From NCBI GenBank assembly GCA_029934735.1, contig JAOZLR010000005.1, positions 1 to 24,977 of the forward strand: a stretch of 24,977 bases of DNA, written 5' to 3'. Positions within the stretch are counted from its first letter, which is position 1, and each line of letters opens with the position of its first letter. This stretch comes from Bacteroidales bacterium. GTDB lineage: Bacteria > Bacteroidota > Bacteroidia > Bacteroidales > JAADJA01. The notes beneath the pieces are model-generated. The model saw only the letters and a program-made list of their open reading frames with translations. It was not told the DNA's origin and ran no database searches. Positions 8,755 to 16,590 of the stretch are shown here, in pieces. Position numbers and translations under genes: made by a program.

Positions 8755-8873
8755 AGGATTTGATTTTTTAAATTTACGTGTAAAGGTATAATAAATTTGA
8801 AATATATCAGATACAATAATTAATAAATTATGATATGGTTTACAAATTATCGCTCAACCTCCCTGGAATTATA

Positions 8874-8881
8874 TAGTTTTG
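8874..8881 (+). promoter_or_regulatory. Candidate -7 box (TAGTTTTG) before the RNA methyltransferase gene
   Basis: TAGTTTTG fits TAnnTTTG and ends 15 nt before ATG 8897, in the divergent intergenic region. No TTTG is found at the -33 spacing. Confidence 0.4.
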
Positions 8882-8896
8882 CAAAAAAGTAAAAAT

Positions 8897-10312
8897 ATGG
8901 GTCGTAAGAAAAGAAGTGATTTGCCGGTATTTATAAATGTTAAGATTATTGATACCGGCTCAGAGGGTAAGGCGGTTGGCAGAGTTGACGAAAAAGTGGT
9001 CTTTGTGCCCTGGGTAGTGCCTGGTGATGTTGTTGATGTAAAAGTTACAAAGAAAAGAAAGTCATATATGGAGGGCAGGGCAACTGCCATTCACAGCTAT
9101 TCGGATGAGAGAACTGAAGCGAGGTGCGAGCACTTCGGACTATGTGGCGGGTGCAAATGGCAGAATATGAAATACGAAAGCCAGTTGCGGTATAAACAGA
9201 AGCAGGTTGAAGAGAATTTGAAAAGAATAGGGCATCTTGAAGTGAAGCAGTTTTTCCCGATACTTTCATCAGAGAGTCAGTATTTTTATCGTAATAAACT
9301 TGAATATACTTTTTCTAACCAGCGCTGGCTTACTGATTATTCAAAAGATGTAGATTTTAAGGATATTAATATGAACGGAATCGGTTTTCATATTCCCGGA
9401 ATGTATGACAGGGTTCTGAATATCGAAAATTGTTATCTTCAACCCGAACCTTCCAATTCAATACGCCTTGCTGTTAAGAAATATGCCGATGAGCACAATC
9501 TTGATTACTATAATGTTAAAATAAGAGAAGGCTTCCTCAGAAACCTGATAATTCGTACTACTACAACGGGGGAGGTGATGGTTATCCTTGTGGTGAATTA
9601 TGAGGATGGTGCTACAGTTTTTGAATTATTGTTCTATCTAAGTCAGCAGTTCCCCGAGATAACCTCGTTGATGTATATTATTAACCCCAAAAGTAATGAT
9701 ACAACCTACGACCTTGAGGCAAAATTATATAATGGAAAGCCATATATTACCGAAGAGATGGAAAGTCTGAAGTTTATGATAGGGCCAAAGTCATTTTATC
9801 AGACAAATCCTGTTCAGGCTTACAAACTTTATAAAGTTGCTCGTGAGTATGCTGATTTAAAAGGGGATGAGATTGTTTACGACCTTTATACCGGTACCGG
9901 TACTATTGCAAATTTCATAGCGCATAGTGCTAAAAAGGTTGTCGGTATTGAGTCTGTACCATCTGCAATCGAAGATGCAATCGAAAATTCAAAGTTGAAT
10001 AAAATAGACAATACAACTTTTTATGCCGGAGATATTCTGAAGCTTTTGGATGATGAGTTTGTTGAGAAAAATGGCAGGCCTGACGTTATCATTACTGATC
10101 CGCCGCGATCAGGAATGCACGAGAAAGTTGTAAGGCAGATAATGAAGGTTGCCCCGGACAGAATCATTTATGTTAGTTGTAATTCTGCTACACAAGCCCG
10201 CGATGCTGCCATTTTAAGTGAAAAATATTCAATTGAAAAAAGCCAGCCAGTGGATATGTTTCCGCAAACGCATCATGTTGAGAATGTTATGTTGCTGAAA
10301 CGTAAAGACTAA
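8897..10312 (+). CDS. rlmD: 23S rRNA (uracil-5)-methyltransferase, RlmD/TrmA type
   Basis: A SAM-dependent enzyme that makes 5-methyluridine in RNA. The 471-residue protein has a TRAM domain (about 10-65), an iron-sulfur cluster site with Cys77, Cys83, Cys86 (CEHFGLCGGC) and Cys179 (ENCYLQ), and a Rossmann methyltransferase domain. That domain has VYDLYTGTGTIANF as the SAM loop, DPPRSGMH near 401-408 and YVSCNSATQARD with the catalytic Cys near residue 428. The ATG at 8897 was preferred to a TTG at 8879 because MGRKKRSDLPVFINVKIID is a normal beginning. Many Bacteroidota have several paralogues of this family, so the exact target base (U1939 of 23S rRNA for RlmD) is inferred, not shown. Confidence 0.9.
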   Translation: MGRKKRSDLPVFINVKIIDTGSEGKAVGRVDEKVVFVPWVVPGDVVDVKVTKKRKSYMEGRATAIHSYSDERTEARCEHFGLCGGCKWQNMKYESQLRYKQKQVEENLKRIGHLEVKQFFPILSSESQYFYRNKLEYTFSNQRWLTDYSKDVDFKDINMNGIGFHIPGMYDRVLNIENCYLQPEPSNSIRLAVKKYADEHNLDYYNVKIREGFLRNLIIRTTTTGEVMVILVVNYEDGATVFELLFYLSQQFPEITSLMYIINPKSNDTTYDLEAKLYNGKPYITEEMESLKFMIGPKSFYQTNPVQAYKLYKVAREYADLKGDEIVYDLYTGTGTIANFIAHSAKKVVGIESVPSAIEDAIENSKLNKIDNTTFYAGDILKLLDDEFVEKNGRPDVIITDPPRSGMHEKVVRQIMKVAPDRIIYVSCNSATQARDAAILSEKYSIEKSQPVDMFPQTHHVENVMLLKRKD

Positions 10313-10805
10313 GATAAATAGTGACGGCTCAGGTTGAAAAGTTGGGGATTAATAATAAAATCCTATTTATTTGATGTTATTATGAACTACATTTTATCTA
10401 ATCTGGTTTTGTCACAATTTTTACTTCCGATGTCCGTCAGGAGTTGCAATTTCAGGATTCAAAAATAGCGCCAAAACCGTCTTTGTTCTTCGTAATTCAC
10501 CCCGCATTTCGCTTCGCTCATACGGGGCTACCAACATTAAATCCCTACGGGATTCTTTAGAATCATTACCTTATATGTTTTATATATTGGTCATATATTA
10601 TGTTATTAAATTGACCAATAAATCATTAAATTCAGGAATAGTGGATTTTTCTATGGCATTAAGTTTTTATGTTCTTTGTAGCTTCTCAGGGCTCGGGTTT
10701 CTTGGAAATTGTGAGGATGAGAAAATATAACACTCCCCCCACAAAATTAACTTGACCCTGATATTATGAACTATAATTATAGTTTTGCCTAGCAAAGGTC
10801 TCAAA
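10313..10805. other. Long intergenic stretch with repeats and palindromes, no gene seen
   Basis: No convincing gene is found here; the longest start-to-stop frames I noticed are under 30 codons (for example 10669-10755). The stretch contains an interspersed repeat pair: CCCCG(C)AT / AT(A)CGGGG at 10500-10527 and AATCCC-TAC-GGGATT at 10540-10554, followed by GATTC-TTTA-GAATC (10551-10564). It also holds a 9-bp inverted repeat TATTGGTCA (10585-10593) / TGACCAATA (10612-10620) and a perfect 16-bp palindrome AACTATAATTATAGTT (10769-10784). The hairpins have the same NCCC-TAC-GGGN style as the cluster near 8.0 kb. Confidence 0.55.
10346..10372 (+). terminator. Possible weak terminator after the methyltransferase gene
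   Basis: GGATT (10346-10350) can pair with AATCC (10359-10363) around an 8-nt loop and is followed by TATTTATTTG. The stem is short and AT-rich, about 35 nt past the stop at 10312. Confidence 0.25.
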
Positions 10806-10841
10806 GTATAAAAGCGCACCAGCATATGTGAGCCGGTGCGC
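10806..10841 (-). terminator. Rho-independent terminator of the T9SS cargo gene
   Basis: On the minus strand GCGCACCGGC pairs with GCTGGTGCGC (10-bp stem, one G-U wobble; plus-strand arms 10814-10823 and 10832-10841) around an 8-nt loop and is followed by TTTTATAC. It lies about 80 nt past the stop at 10923. A second, AT-rich hairpin (ACAATATT/AATATTGT plus GTG/CAC, 10858-10891) sits between the stop and this terminator. Confidence 0.75.
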
Positions 10842-10922
10842 CGCTTAATTGATATTTACAATATTTGTGCTTTATTCTACACTAATATTGTCAGGTTGAA
10901 GAGGGTGTTTTTACAACATCTA

Positions 10923-11969
10923 TTATTGTTTAACTATCTTTTCTCTCCTAACATTGCCATCATCAAAACCAACCTCTATTAAATAAATTCCTTCTGGATA
11001 CTTACTTAAATCAATTGATATTTGATTGGTTTTGTTTGCCTTCAATTTATGTATATCTACTCCCTGACCATTTAAAGAGCAGATTCTGACATGACTAATT
11101 ATTTTATCTGTTTTAATGGTCACCCTGTCTGTTGTTGGGTTTGGAAATATTTTAAGATGCATATCTGCCATCTCTTCAATTCCAACTGAAAAATTATGTT
11201 CAACAAGATACGATGCTATATAACCGGGTAAATATTCTATTTCGCTAATAGACATCACAGGAATTTTAATATCTGGCGCATACCACTGATATGAAATATC
11301 AGTGAATGAGCCATTTGAAATCCATCCGGTTCCATCATAATTGGTCCAGGAGTAATCTGTTGTTGTTGTTTTTATACGCAATGCATTTTGAAACACCCCG
11401 ACAGGTGTTGTAATTGTTCCATAAGCATCAGCTTCAACTGTTACTATTGCTGAATCACGATTGAAGTAATAACCCATATCAGGGGAATACATAATGAGTT
11501 CCCATGTATCATCGAAACTGTCACCATAAGTAAAAGGGTACTCAATTATTGTTTGTGGGTTCGTATAGGTAGTAAAATTAAAACTTCCACCTCCTAAGAA
11601 TCCCATAGCAAGAAGTTCCTGTGAGGAATTATTACTTTCAATATATTGATAAGGGCTTTCTTCAGGAGTTTCTTCATTCCTTAAGCAAATATTAGCGTTG
11701 GCAACTGCGGCTGAGTCAGCAAATGGTGTTGTTGTCGGATCAACACAAATTCCTCCATAACCCTCAATATAGGTAGGTCCTGTGACATTAGCAAAGTCCC
11801 AAACCATATTTGTCCCTCCAGGGCCGGGTTCGATGTTTGTTACTTCATGGTACATGTCATATCGATAAGTATCACCAATAGTAAAATTAAGATTACTTGT
11901 TAGCGTAGGTTGTGAAAACAGAGCCTGCAACGCAAAAACTGAAATAAATAATAAAGTAAATTTTTTCAT
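10923..11969 (-). CDS. Secreted protein with T9SS type A sorting domain
   Basis: A 348-residue exported protein: signal peptide MKKFTLLFISVFALQALFSQ, a beta-rich body with many Thr, Tyr and aromatic residues, and a C-terminal type IX sorting domain. The sorting domain shows the usual KIFPNPTTDRVTIKTD near residue 276, then LNGQGV, IDLSKYPEGIYLIEV and the basic end RREKIVKQ. Such proteins pass the outer membrane by T9SS and are anchored on the surface or released. I do not recognise the body domain, so substrate or role is unknown. Its start codon overlaps the stop of a 47-codon ORF by ATGA, and it likely shares that ORF's promoter at 12134-12165. A strong terminator follows at 10806-10841. 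Confidence 0.88.
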   Translation of the reverse strand: MKKFTLLFISVFALQALFSQPTLTSNLNFTIGDTYRYDMYHEVTNIEPGPGGTNMVWDFANVTGPTYIEGYGGICVDPTTTPFADSAAVANANICLRNEETPEESPYQYIESNNSSQELLAMGFLGGGSFNFTTYTNPQTIIEYPFTYGDSFDDTWELIMYSPDMGYYFNRDSAIVTVEADAYGTITTPVGVFQNALRIKTTTTDYSWTNYDGTGWISNGSFTDISYQWYAPDIKIPVMSISEIEYLPGYIASYLVEHNFSVGIEEMADMHLKIFPNPTTDRVTIKTDKIISHVRICSLNGQGVDIHKLKANKTNQISIDLSKYPEGIYLIEVGFDDGNVRREKIVKQ

Positions 11970-12109
11970 TTTGTATAGTTTTTAATGATTTTATTTAATG
12001 CATCTTTTTGATGCTTTATTTTCTTTTTAAGTTCGGAAATTGAATCATCCTCCGATTTTTTTTTCGTTGTCTTCTTTTTTTTAGTCGTATTTTGGTTTTT
12101 GTCTTTCAT
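11966..12109 (-). CDS. Small lysine-rich ORF (47 aa) coupled to the T9SS cargo gene
   Basis: Reading back from the ATG at 12109 gives 47 codons and a TGA (11968-11966) that overlaps the next gene's ATG (11969-11967) as ATGA. The peptide is very basic: residues 10-18 are KKKKTTKKK, followed by an acidic patch SEDD (19-22) and a likely amphipathic helix ISELKKKIKHQKDALNKI (24-41). It has no signal peptide or membrane segment, so it would stay in the cytoplasm. Support comes from the ATGA overlap and the best promoter in the window 24 nt upstream. Against it, the frame is short and AT-rich, so chance openness is possible. I do not recognise a family; it could be a leader peptide that governs translation of the secreted protein. 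Confidence 0.55.
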   Translation of the reverse strand: MKDKNQNTTKKKKTTKKKSEDDSISELKKKIKHQKDALNKIIKNYTK

Positions 12110-12133
12110 GCAATCATTGATGATATTTGCCAG

Positions 12134-12165
12134 CAAAAATAGCATGACCTTATAGCAGTTTCAAA
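12134..12165 (-). promoter_or_regulatory. Bacteroidota-type promoter for the small ORF and T9SS cargo gene
   Basis: On the minus strand TTTG (12165-12162), a 20-nt spacer and TATTTTTG (12141-12134) match the known Bacteroides -33/-7 consensus TTTG and TAnnTTTG with normal spacing. The box ends 24 nt before the ATG at 12109, leaving a short leader. It is the only complete two-part match I found before a gene here. Confidence 0.65.
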
Positions 12166-12276
12166 ATTTAACAGGTCGCATAAAAGTAACAGGGGGTGTT
12201 TCAAAAAGTCACAATCCGTGTAACTGATTGATATTAAGTAGGAATGTTTGAATCTGCTAAAGCATAAATTACCTTA

Positions 12277-12388
12277 CATTACATAATTTTATCATTGCAT
12301 CATTACATAATTGCATCATTATCTCATTACACCATTACATAATTGTACCATTATCTCATTACACCATTATATAATTGTACCATTATAA
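12277..12388. repeat. Degenerate octamer tandem array (14 units of NATTNNNN)
   Basis: From 12277 the sequence splits without gaps into 14 octamers that all carry ATT at positions 2-4, for example CATTACAT, AATTGCAT, CATTATCT, CATTACAC and AATTGTAC. Units 6-9 (12317-12348) and 10-13 (12349-12380) form a 32-bp higher-order repeat with one difference. The last unit (12381-12388) contains the stop codon and last codon of the TPR regulator gene, so the array begins exactly at that gene's end. Confidence 0.75.
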
Positions 12389-14212
12389 TTTCATAAGGAA
12401 TGGAACCAGATTTTCGTCAGAGGAAAGGCTCAGTTTCTTTCTCAACCGATAGCGAGTAGTTTTAATGCCTCCTTCTGATTTAAAAGTAATGGAAGCAATC
12501 TCTTTTGTAGTAAGATTAAGTTTTAGAAGGGCAGCAATTTTTATTTCTGTAGCTGTCAGATCAGGGCATATCTCAAGGAGTTTATCGTAAAACCCGGAAT
12601 GAATATTCTTAAAAATCTTATCAAATTCATTCCAGATATTTTGCTTTGTTTGATTTTCAAGCTCATGAATAATATCTCTTGTATGCTTTTTTACTTCCGG
12701 ATTATTATCCATTATGCCATTAAGATGTTCCAGTTTTTCAATAATAATAGAAATGGTATCATTGAATCGAAGCATTTCTAAAGCTTTTGAAGCAAGTTCC
12801 CTGTTCTTCGACTCTAATTGTTCCTGCAAAATCAGGTTTTCCTTCTCGTTGATCTCATTTTCCTGACTATGAATAATACTCTCCTGTGCCATTAATTTCT
12901 GTTGTCGCTTAAATGCTGTTGATTTAAGTCTGAATAGAAAAAATAGAAGCATAATTGCACCTGCAAATACAATAATTAAAATAATGAGCAAAATATTGTT
13001 CTTTCGCTGAACTTCGGTTTGGCTCTTTAGAAATTGTATTTCGTTGTCTTTTTTCTCTAGCTGGAATTTTGTTTCCATCTCAGTCAACACCCTTTCCTTT
13101 TCGGTATTAAACAAACTGTCTTGAAGAATTTTGTGTTTTATCAGGTAATCATAAGATTTTTTATAATTGTTGTTGAAAGCGTAGATCTCAGATAAAATTT
13201 TGTAAGCATGGCTGATTAAGTTTGGATTATTAATTATCCTGGCCATCTCCAACGCATTGTTGGCTATTTCAATGGCATCCGGTTTGCCCTGCCTGCTATG
13301 GGTAACTGCCAATCTCAGATTTGTAATGATGATGCCGGTTTTTTCCTTCAGCCCCGTAAAGTTTTTCAATGCAATTTCCAATGATTCTTCTGCCTCCTCA
13401 TACTTGCCCATCAATATTAGTACCCCGCCTATCTTATATTCTGAGCTGGCGATTGCCCTCGGTATTTTAAGGTTGGTGCTTATTTTTAATGCTTGATTGT
13501 AAAATATTAAAGAGGAGTCAAATAATCTCAATTTTTCGTATGTTTTTCCAATACAAGATAAGGTGTTTGAGATTCCTTGTTGGTCGTTAATACGCTCCTT
13601 TATTAAGAGAGTTTCCCGGAAATAATCCAAAGCTTTTTGTGGATTATTTCTGTTGAGAAGCACCATTCCCATACTATTATAGTATGATGACATTAGCTTA
13701 AGGTTACCTGTCTTTTCAGTAAGGTCAATGGCGGCTTTGTACATCTCCATCGCATGAATGTAATCACCCTGGATTTTGCAAATTTCTCCTTTTGCAAAAT
13801 AGAGGAAAGCGAGGTCATCCAGTTCGTCTGTGGTTTTTAGCGTCTTTTCTGCCTTGTCAAGATATTTGACAGAAAGGGGATAGTCATCTTTGTAATAGTA
13901 GACACGGCCTTGCCACAAAAGGCTTTTTCCAATACCTTCTGTATAGTCTTGAGATGTTGATATTGTAAATGCTTCCTGAAGAAACAACAGTGCTTTATCA
14001 TTATCTTTACTACAATAATGCTCACCTAATTCGATTAATACATTTACTTTTACAGTATCATCAGGCAGGTTTATGAGCTTGCTTTCAAGCTGCTGAATTT
14101 GATCTTCTGCAAAGATACTTTGAATACTTAACAGGAATATGAGGGCAATTATTAATTGCTCTATGGGTAATATTAAGATTGATTTTTTAGACGGCTTTGT
14201 ACCTTTGCTCAT
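12383..14212 (-). CDS. Membrane-anchored TPR protein with C-terminal LuxR-like HTH
   Basis: A 609-residue protein of a type common in Bacteroidota. An N-terminal hydrophobic segment (about residues 17-35, ending SIFAED) exports the sensor part. About eight tetratricopeptide repeats span residues 40-365 (for example YHSMGMVLLN-type helices such as YYNSMGMVLLNRNNPQKALDY). A transmembrane helix lies at 406-428, then a coiled coil (436-480), and a C-terminal helix-turn-helix (about 550-600) reads LTATEIKIAALLKLNLTTKE and IKTTRYRLRKKL. The layout suggests a signal sensed by outside TPRs and passed to a cytoplasmic DNA-binding domain. It sits 51 nt downstream of the TonB receptor stop on the same strand, so the receptor system or the next T9SS gene are possible targets, but nothing proves this. 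Confidence 0.88.
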   Translation of the reverse strand: MSKGTKPSKKSILILPIEQLIIALIFLLSIQSIFAEDQIQQLESKLINLPDDTVKVNVLIELGEHYCSKDNDKALLFLQEAFTISTSQDYTEGIGKSLLWQGRVYYYKDDYPLSVKYLDKAEKTLKTTDELDDLAFLYFAKGEICKIQGDYIHAMEMYKAAIDLTEKTGNLKLMSSYYNSMGMVLLNRNNPQKALDYFRETLLIKERINDQQGISNTLSCIGKTYEKLRLFDSSLIFYNQALKISTNLKIPRAIASSEYKIGGVLILMGKYEEAEESLEIALKNFTGLKEKTGIIITNLRLAVTHSRQGKPDAIEIANNALEMARIINNPNLISHAYKILSEIYAFNNNYKKSYDYLIKHKILQDSLFNTEKERVLTEMETKFQLEKKDNEIQFLKSQTEVQRKNNILLIILIIVFAGAIMLLFFLFRLKSTAFKRQQKLMAQESIIHSQENEINEKENLILQEQLESKNRELASKALEMLRFNDTISIIIEKLEHLNGIMDNNPEVKKHTRDIIHELENQTKQNIWNEFDKIFKNIHSGFYDKLLEICPDLTATEIKIAALLKLNLTTKEIASITFKSEGGIKTTRYRLRKKLSLSSDENLVPFLMKL

Positions 14213-14243
14213 TACAAAAAAAATAACTGAAAATAACCAGTGT

Positions 14244-14251
14244 CAAAGATA
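14244..14251 (-). promoter_or_regulatory. Candidate -7 box (TATCTTTG) before the TPR regulator
   Basis: On the minus strand TATCTTTG fits TAnnTTTG and ends 31 nt before the ATG at 14212, between this gene and the TonB receptor. No -33 TTTG at proper spacing is seen. Confidence 0.35.
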
Positions 14252-14263
14252 CAAATTATTTTT

Positions 14264-16588
14264 TTAAAAATAGTAACCAATTCTCAATCCGGGTAGAAAC
14301 GGCAATTGATAGATTGTCTCATTTGTAATCCTGTCCTGATAGAAAATATTTTTCTGGTTATAGACATTTACTATATTGAATTCGGCTTCGAGCGTACTGT
14401 TGTTTTTAAACCTGAAACTTCTCTTAACACTGATATCCAGGCGGTGGTAGTTTGGCAGTCTTCCCTGATCAGATTCATCGCCAAGCAGAATACGCATATC
14501 TCCGTTTTGTGTCAGGTAGTTATTAACTTCATTTTCATCAAGTTTGATAAATTCATAGTAACCTGTGGTTTTGAAAAAAGGAAATCCTGTACCGAAATTC
14601 CACCTGGCATTAAACTGCCATTGGTTTTTATCTCCGGCAAAAACGGTTGCCATAACATTGAAGTTGTGCCTTCTGTCGTAATGAGGGTAATACTCAATCA
14701 TCTCCCCGAATGCATCTTCATATGACCTTTTGGCAATGGCATAAGTATAAGTAAACTTAAATATCTTTATTGCATCTTCATACTTGCCCGACAGTTCAGC
14801 TCCGTATGATTTTCCTGTTTCTACAACAAAATCCTTTGTAAGAACTTCTGGCAGATTCTCAGCATACTCTTCATCTACAAGCTTTTTGTTGTTAAATCCA
14901 ATAAGCTGGGGATAATTCTTAAGGTATCCTTCGAGATTTAAAAAGACATATTTTCCAATATCTACTTCTGTTCCAAGAATGATATGTTGTGATTTTTGAA
15001 GTTGATCTTCAACCGGTTCTCCGTTAAACCTATCAACAAGGTTAACAGGCGCCGAAAGATATCCCTTGAAAAAGTTGAGTATATCCATATCTGATGTTGC
15101 ACTTAGCAAATTTTGCGAATATATACCTGCTGCAAGTTTCAGCCTGAATTTCTCGGTTACGTTTAATTTTGCGGCCAAAACAGGGCTGGGAAATATCTTT
15201 GACAAAGTGGTGTACCAGTTAACTCTGAATCCGGGCTCAATAATCAGTTTCCCAAATTTACCATGAAATGTAACATAACCTGACAATTCTGACGAGTTCT
15301 GCTGTTGTTCGGTATCGTTGTAATCCGTGCTGTAAAACAGGTAATTGGTTTTAAGTGTTACAACTTCGGCTCCATATTTAAAATAACTTTCGCCTGTATA
15401 GTTTGTGATATGAAGCCCGAAATTTCCTGAACTTATCTCACTAGTGCGGGGTGAATAATTCGTCTCATCAAAACTCATTGAATAATTTGAACCGGCAAAT
15501 GATATCTCCACAATGCTTGTTGAGTGTTTTGGCATAGCTGTCATGCGGCCACCAAAGCCGGATGACTTCCATGAATATGAAAGTGGTGAGTTTGTGTATT
15601 GTACCCTGTCATTAAACAGGAATCCAAAAAGATCAATTTTAAAAGCATCGCTGGCAAAGAAAGACAGTTTTCCATAAAAGTCGGTAAAAGTGTAAGGTAA
15701 TTCACGGTCGATGTAACTGTAAAAGACATCTTTTGCCTGTTCGAGATATGATCCCTTTGCTGATAACATAAATGACATATAGGGCTTGTCAGCAGATTTC
15801 TTTTTAATAATTGGCCCTTCAATTAGGACTTTGGAGGCAATAGTTGAAACATCAACTTTGCCTGAAAATTTTGAAACATTACCATTTCTTGTAGTAATAT
15901 CCATAACAGATGAGATAGAACCACCATATTCTGCACCAAAACCGCCGGTAAATACTTTCATATTTCGTACAGCATCAATGTCAATAACCGAAAATAGTCC
16001 GATAGAGTGCATTGGGCTGTAAATAATTGCACCGTCGAGTGTGGTTTTGTTTTGAATAGGAGCTCCACCCCTGATATACAACCGACCTCCCACATCTCCT
16101 GTTGAAATAATTCCGGGCAGAGTGAGAAGATGTTGCGAAATGTCCGGCATACTGGCAATTGAAGGTGTCATTTCAATATCAGTAGGTATAATTTTTATTT
16201 CCGATACCTTAACCTTTGAAATATTATCAGCTCTCTCACCGCTTACACTAACCTCCTGCAGGTTGTATGCTTTGCCTGAGATGTTGAAGTTCTTCGTTAG
16301 TACACTACCTTCCGCAAGATGAATATTTTCAGAAATAGAATCATATCCAATGCTGAATACAACAAGTATGTAATCTCCGGGTTTTATTTTTGAGATGATA
16401 TAATAACCATGGTCATCAGTCAGTGATCCCTGCTGAGTTTCTTTTATGTAAACATTTGTATAAGGTAAAGGCTCAGATGTGGATTTGTCAACCACAACTC
16501 CTTTAACAATACAATCCTGCGCAAATGTTGACAGGCCTGTAAGGCTCAGAAGAATTATTACGATCGAAATTTTCATAATATTTTTCAT
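14264..16588 (-). CDS. TonB-dependent outer-membrane receptor
   Basis: A TonB-driven beta-barrel importer for an unknown ligand. From ATG 16588 it has 774 residues: signal peptide (MKNIMKISIVIILLSLTGLS, cut near FAQ), a carboxypeptidase-regulatory-like beta domain (about 25-105, VKGVVVDKSTSEPLPYTNVYI), a plug domain (about 125-235; LLTLPGIISTGDVGGRLYIRGG, then FTGGFGAEYGGSISSVMDITTR), and a 22-strand type barrel ending in LPGLRIGYYF with the usual terminal Phe. ATG 16600 in frame overlaps the upstream stop by 10 nt and is the alternative start. The gene follows a DUF4249 lipoprotein with nearly no gap, so the two form one unit. The receptor lacks the SusD partner typical of glycan uptake. Confidence 0.92.
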   Translation of the reverse strand: MKNIMKISIVIILLSLTGLSTFAQDCIVKGVVVDKSTSEPLPYTNVYIKETQQGSLTDDHGYYIISKIKPGDYILVVFSIGYDSISENIHLAEGSVLTKNFNISGKAYNLQEVSVSGERADNISKVKVSEIKIIPTDIEMTPSIASMPDISQHLLTLPGIISTGDVGGRLYIRGGAPIQNKTTLDGAIIYSPMHSIGLFSVIDIDAVRNMKVFTGGFGAEYGGSISSVMDITTRNGNVSKFSGKVDVSTIASKVLIEGPIIKKKSADKPYMSFMLSAKGSYLEQAKDVFYSYIDRELPYTFTDFYGKLSFFASDAFKIDLFGFLFNDRVQYTNSPLSYSWKSSGFGGRMTAMPKHSTSIVEISFAGSNYSMSFDETNYSPRTSEISSGNFGLHITNYTGESYFKYGAEVVTLKTNYLFYSTDYNDTEQQQNSSELSGYVTFHGKFGKLIIEPGFRVNWYTTLSKIFPSPVLAAKLNVTEKFRLKLAAGIYSQNLLSATSDMDILNFFKGYLSAPVNLVDRFNGEPVEDQLQKSQHIILGTEVDIGKYVFLNLEGYLKNYPQLIGFNNKKLVDEEYAENLPEVLTKDFVVETGKSYGAELSGKYEDAIKIFKFTYTYAIAKRSYEDAFGEMIEYYPHYDRRHNFNVMATVFAGDKNQWQFNARWNFGTGFPFFKTTGYYEFIKLDENEVNNYLTQNGDMRILLGDESDQGRLPNYHRLDISVKRSFRFKNNSTLEAEFNIVNVYNQKNIFYQDRITNETIYQLPFLPGLRIGYYF

Positions 16589-16590
16589 AA

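Noticed and set aside
10669..10755. A 28-residue plus-strand ORF (and an overlapping 25-residue one from 10653) in the long gap.
   Set aside because: No overlap with a gene start, no promoter at suitable spacing and no recognised sequence; frames this short are expected by chance.
12277..12388. Possible CRISPR array because of short regular repeats.
   Set aside because: Units are 8 bp with no unique spacers, and no cas genes lie nearby; it is a simple tandem repeat.
7900..14174. A 15-nt identical stretch (TCTATGGGTAATATT) near the N-terminus of both the NAD(P)HX repair gene (7900-7914) and the TPR regulator (14160-14174).
   Set aside because: Both encode the residues ILPIE in the same frame, but the proteins are otherwise unrelated and flanks differ. 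A shared 15-mer in 25 kb of AT-rich DNA is not rare enough to claim a link.
14306..14725. A 139-codon frame on the plus strand inside the TonB receptor.
   Set aside because: It is antisense to conserved barrel sequence that ends correctly in Phe, has no signal or domain, and is best explained as a shadow.
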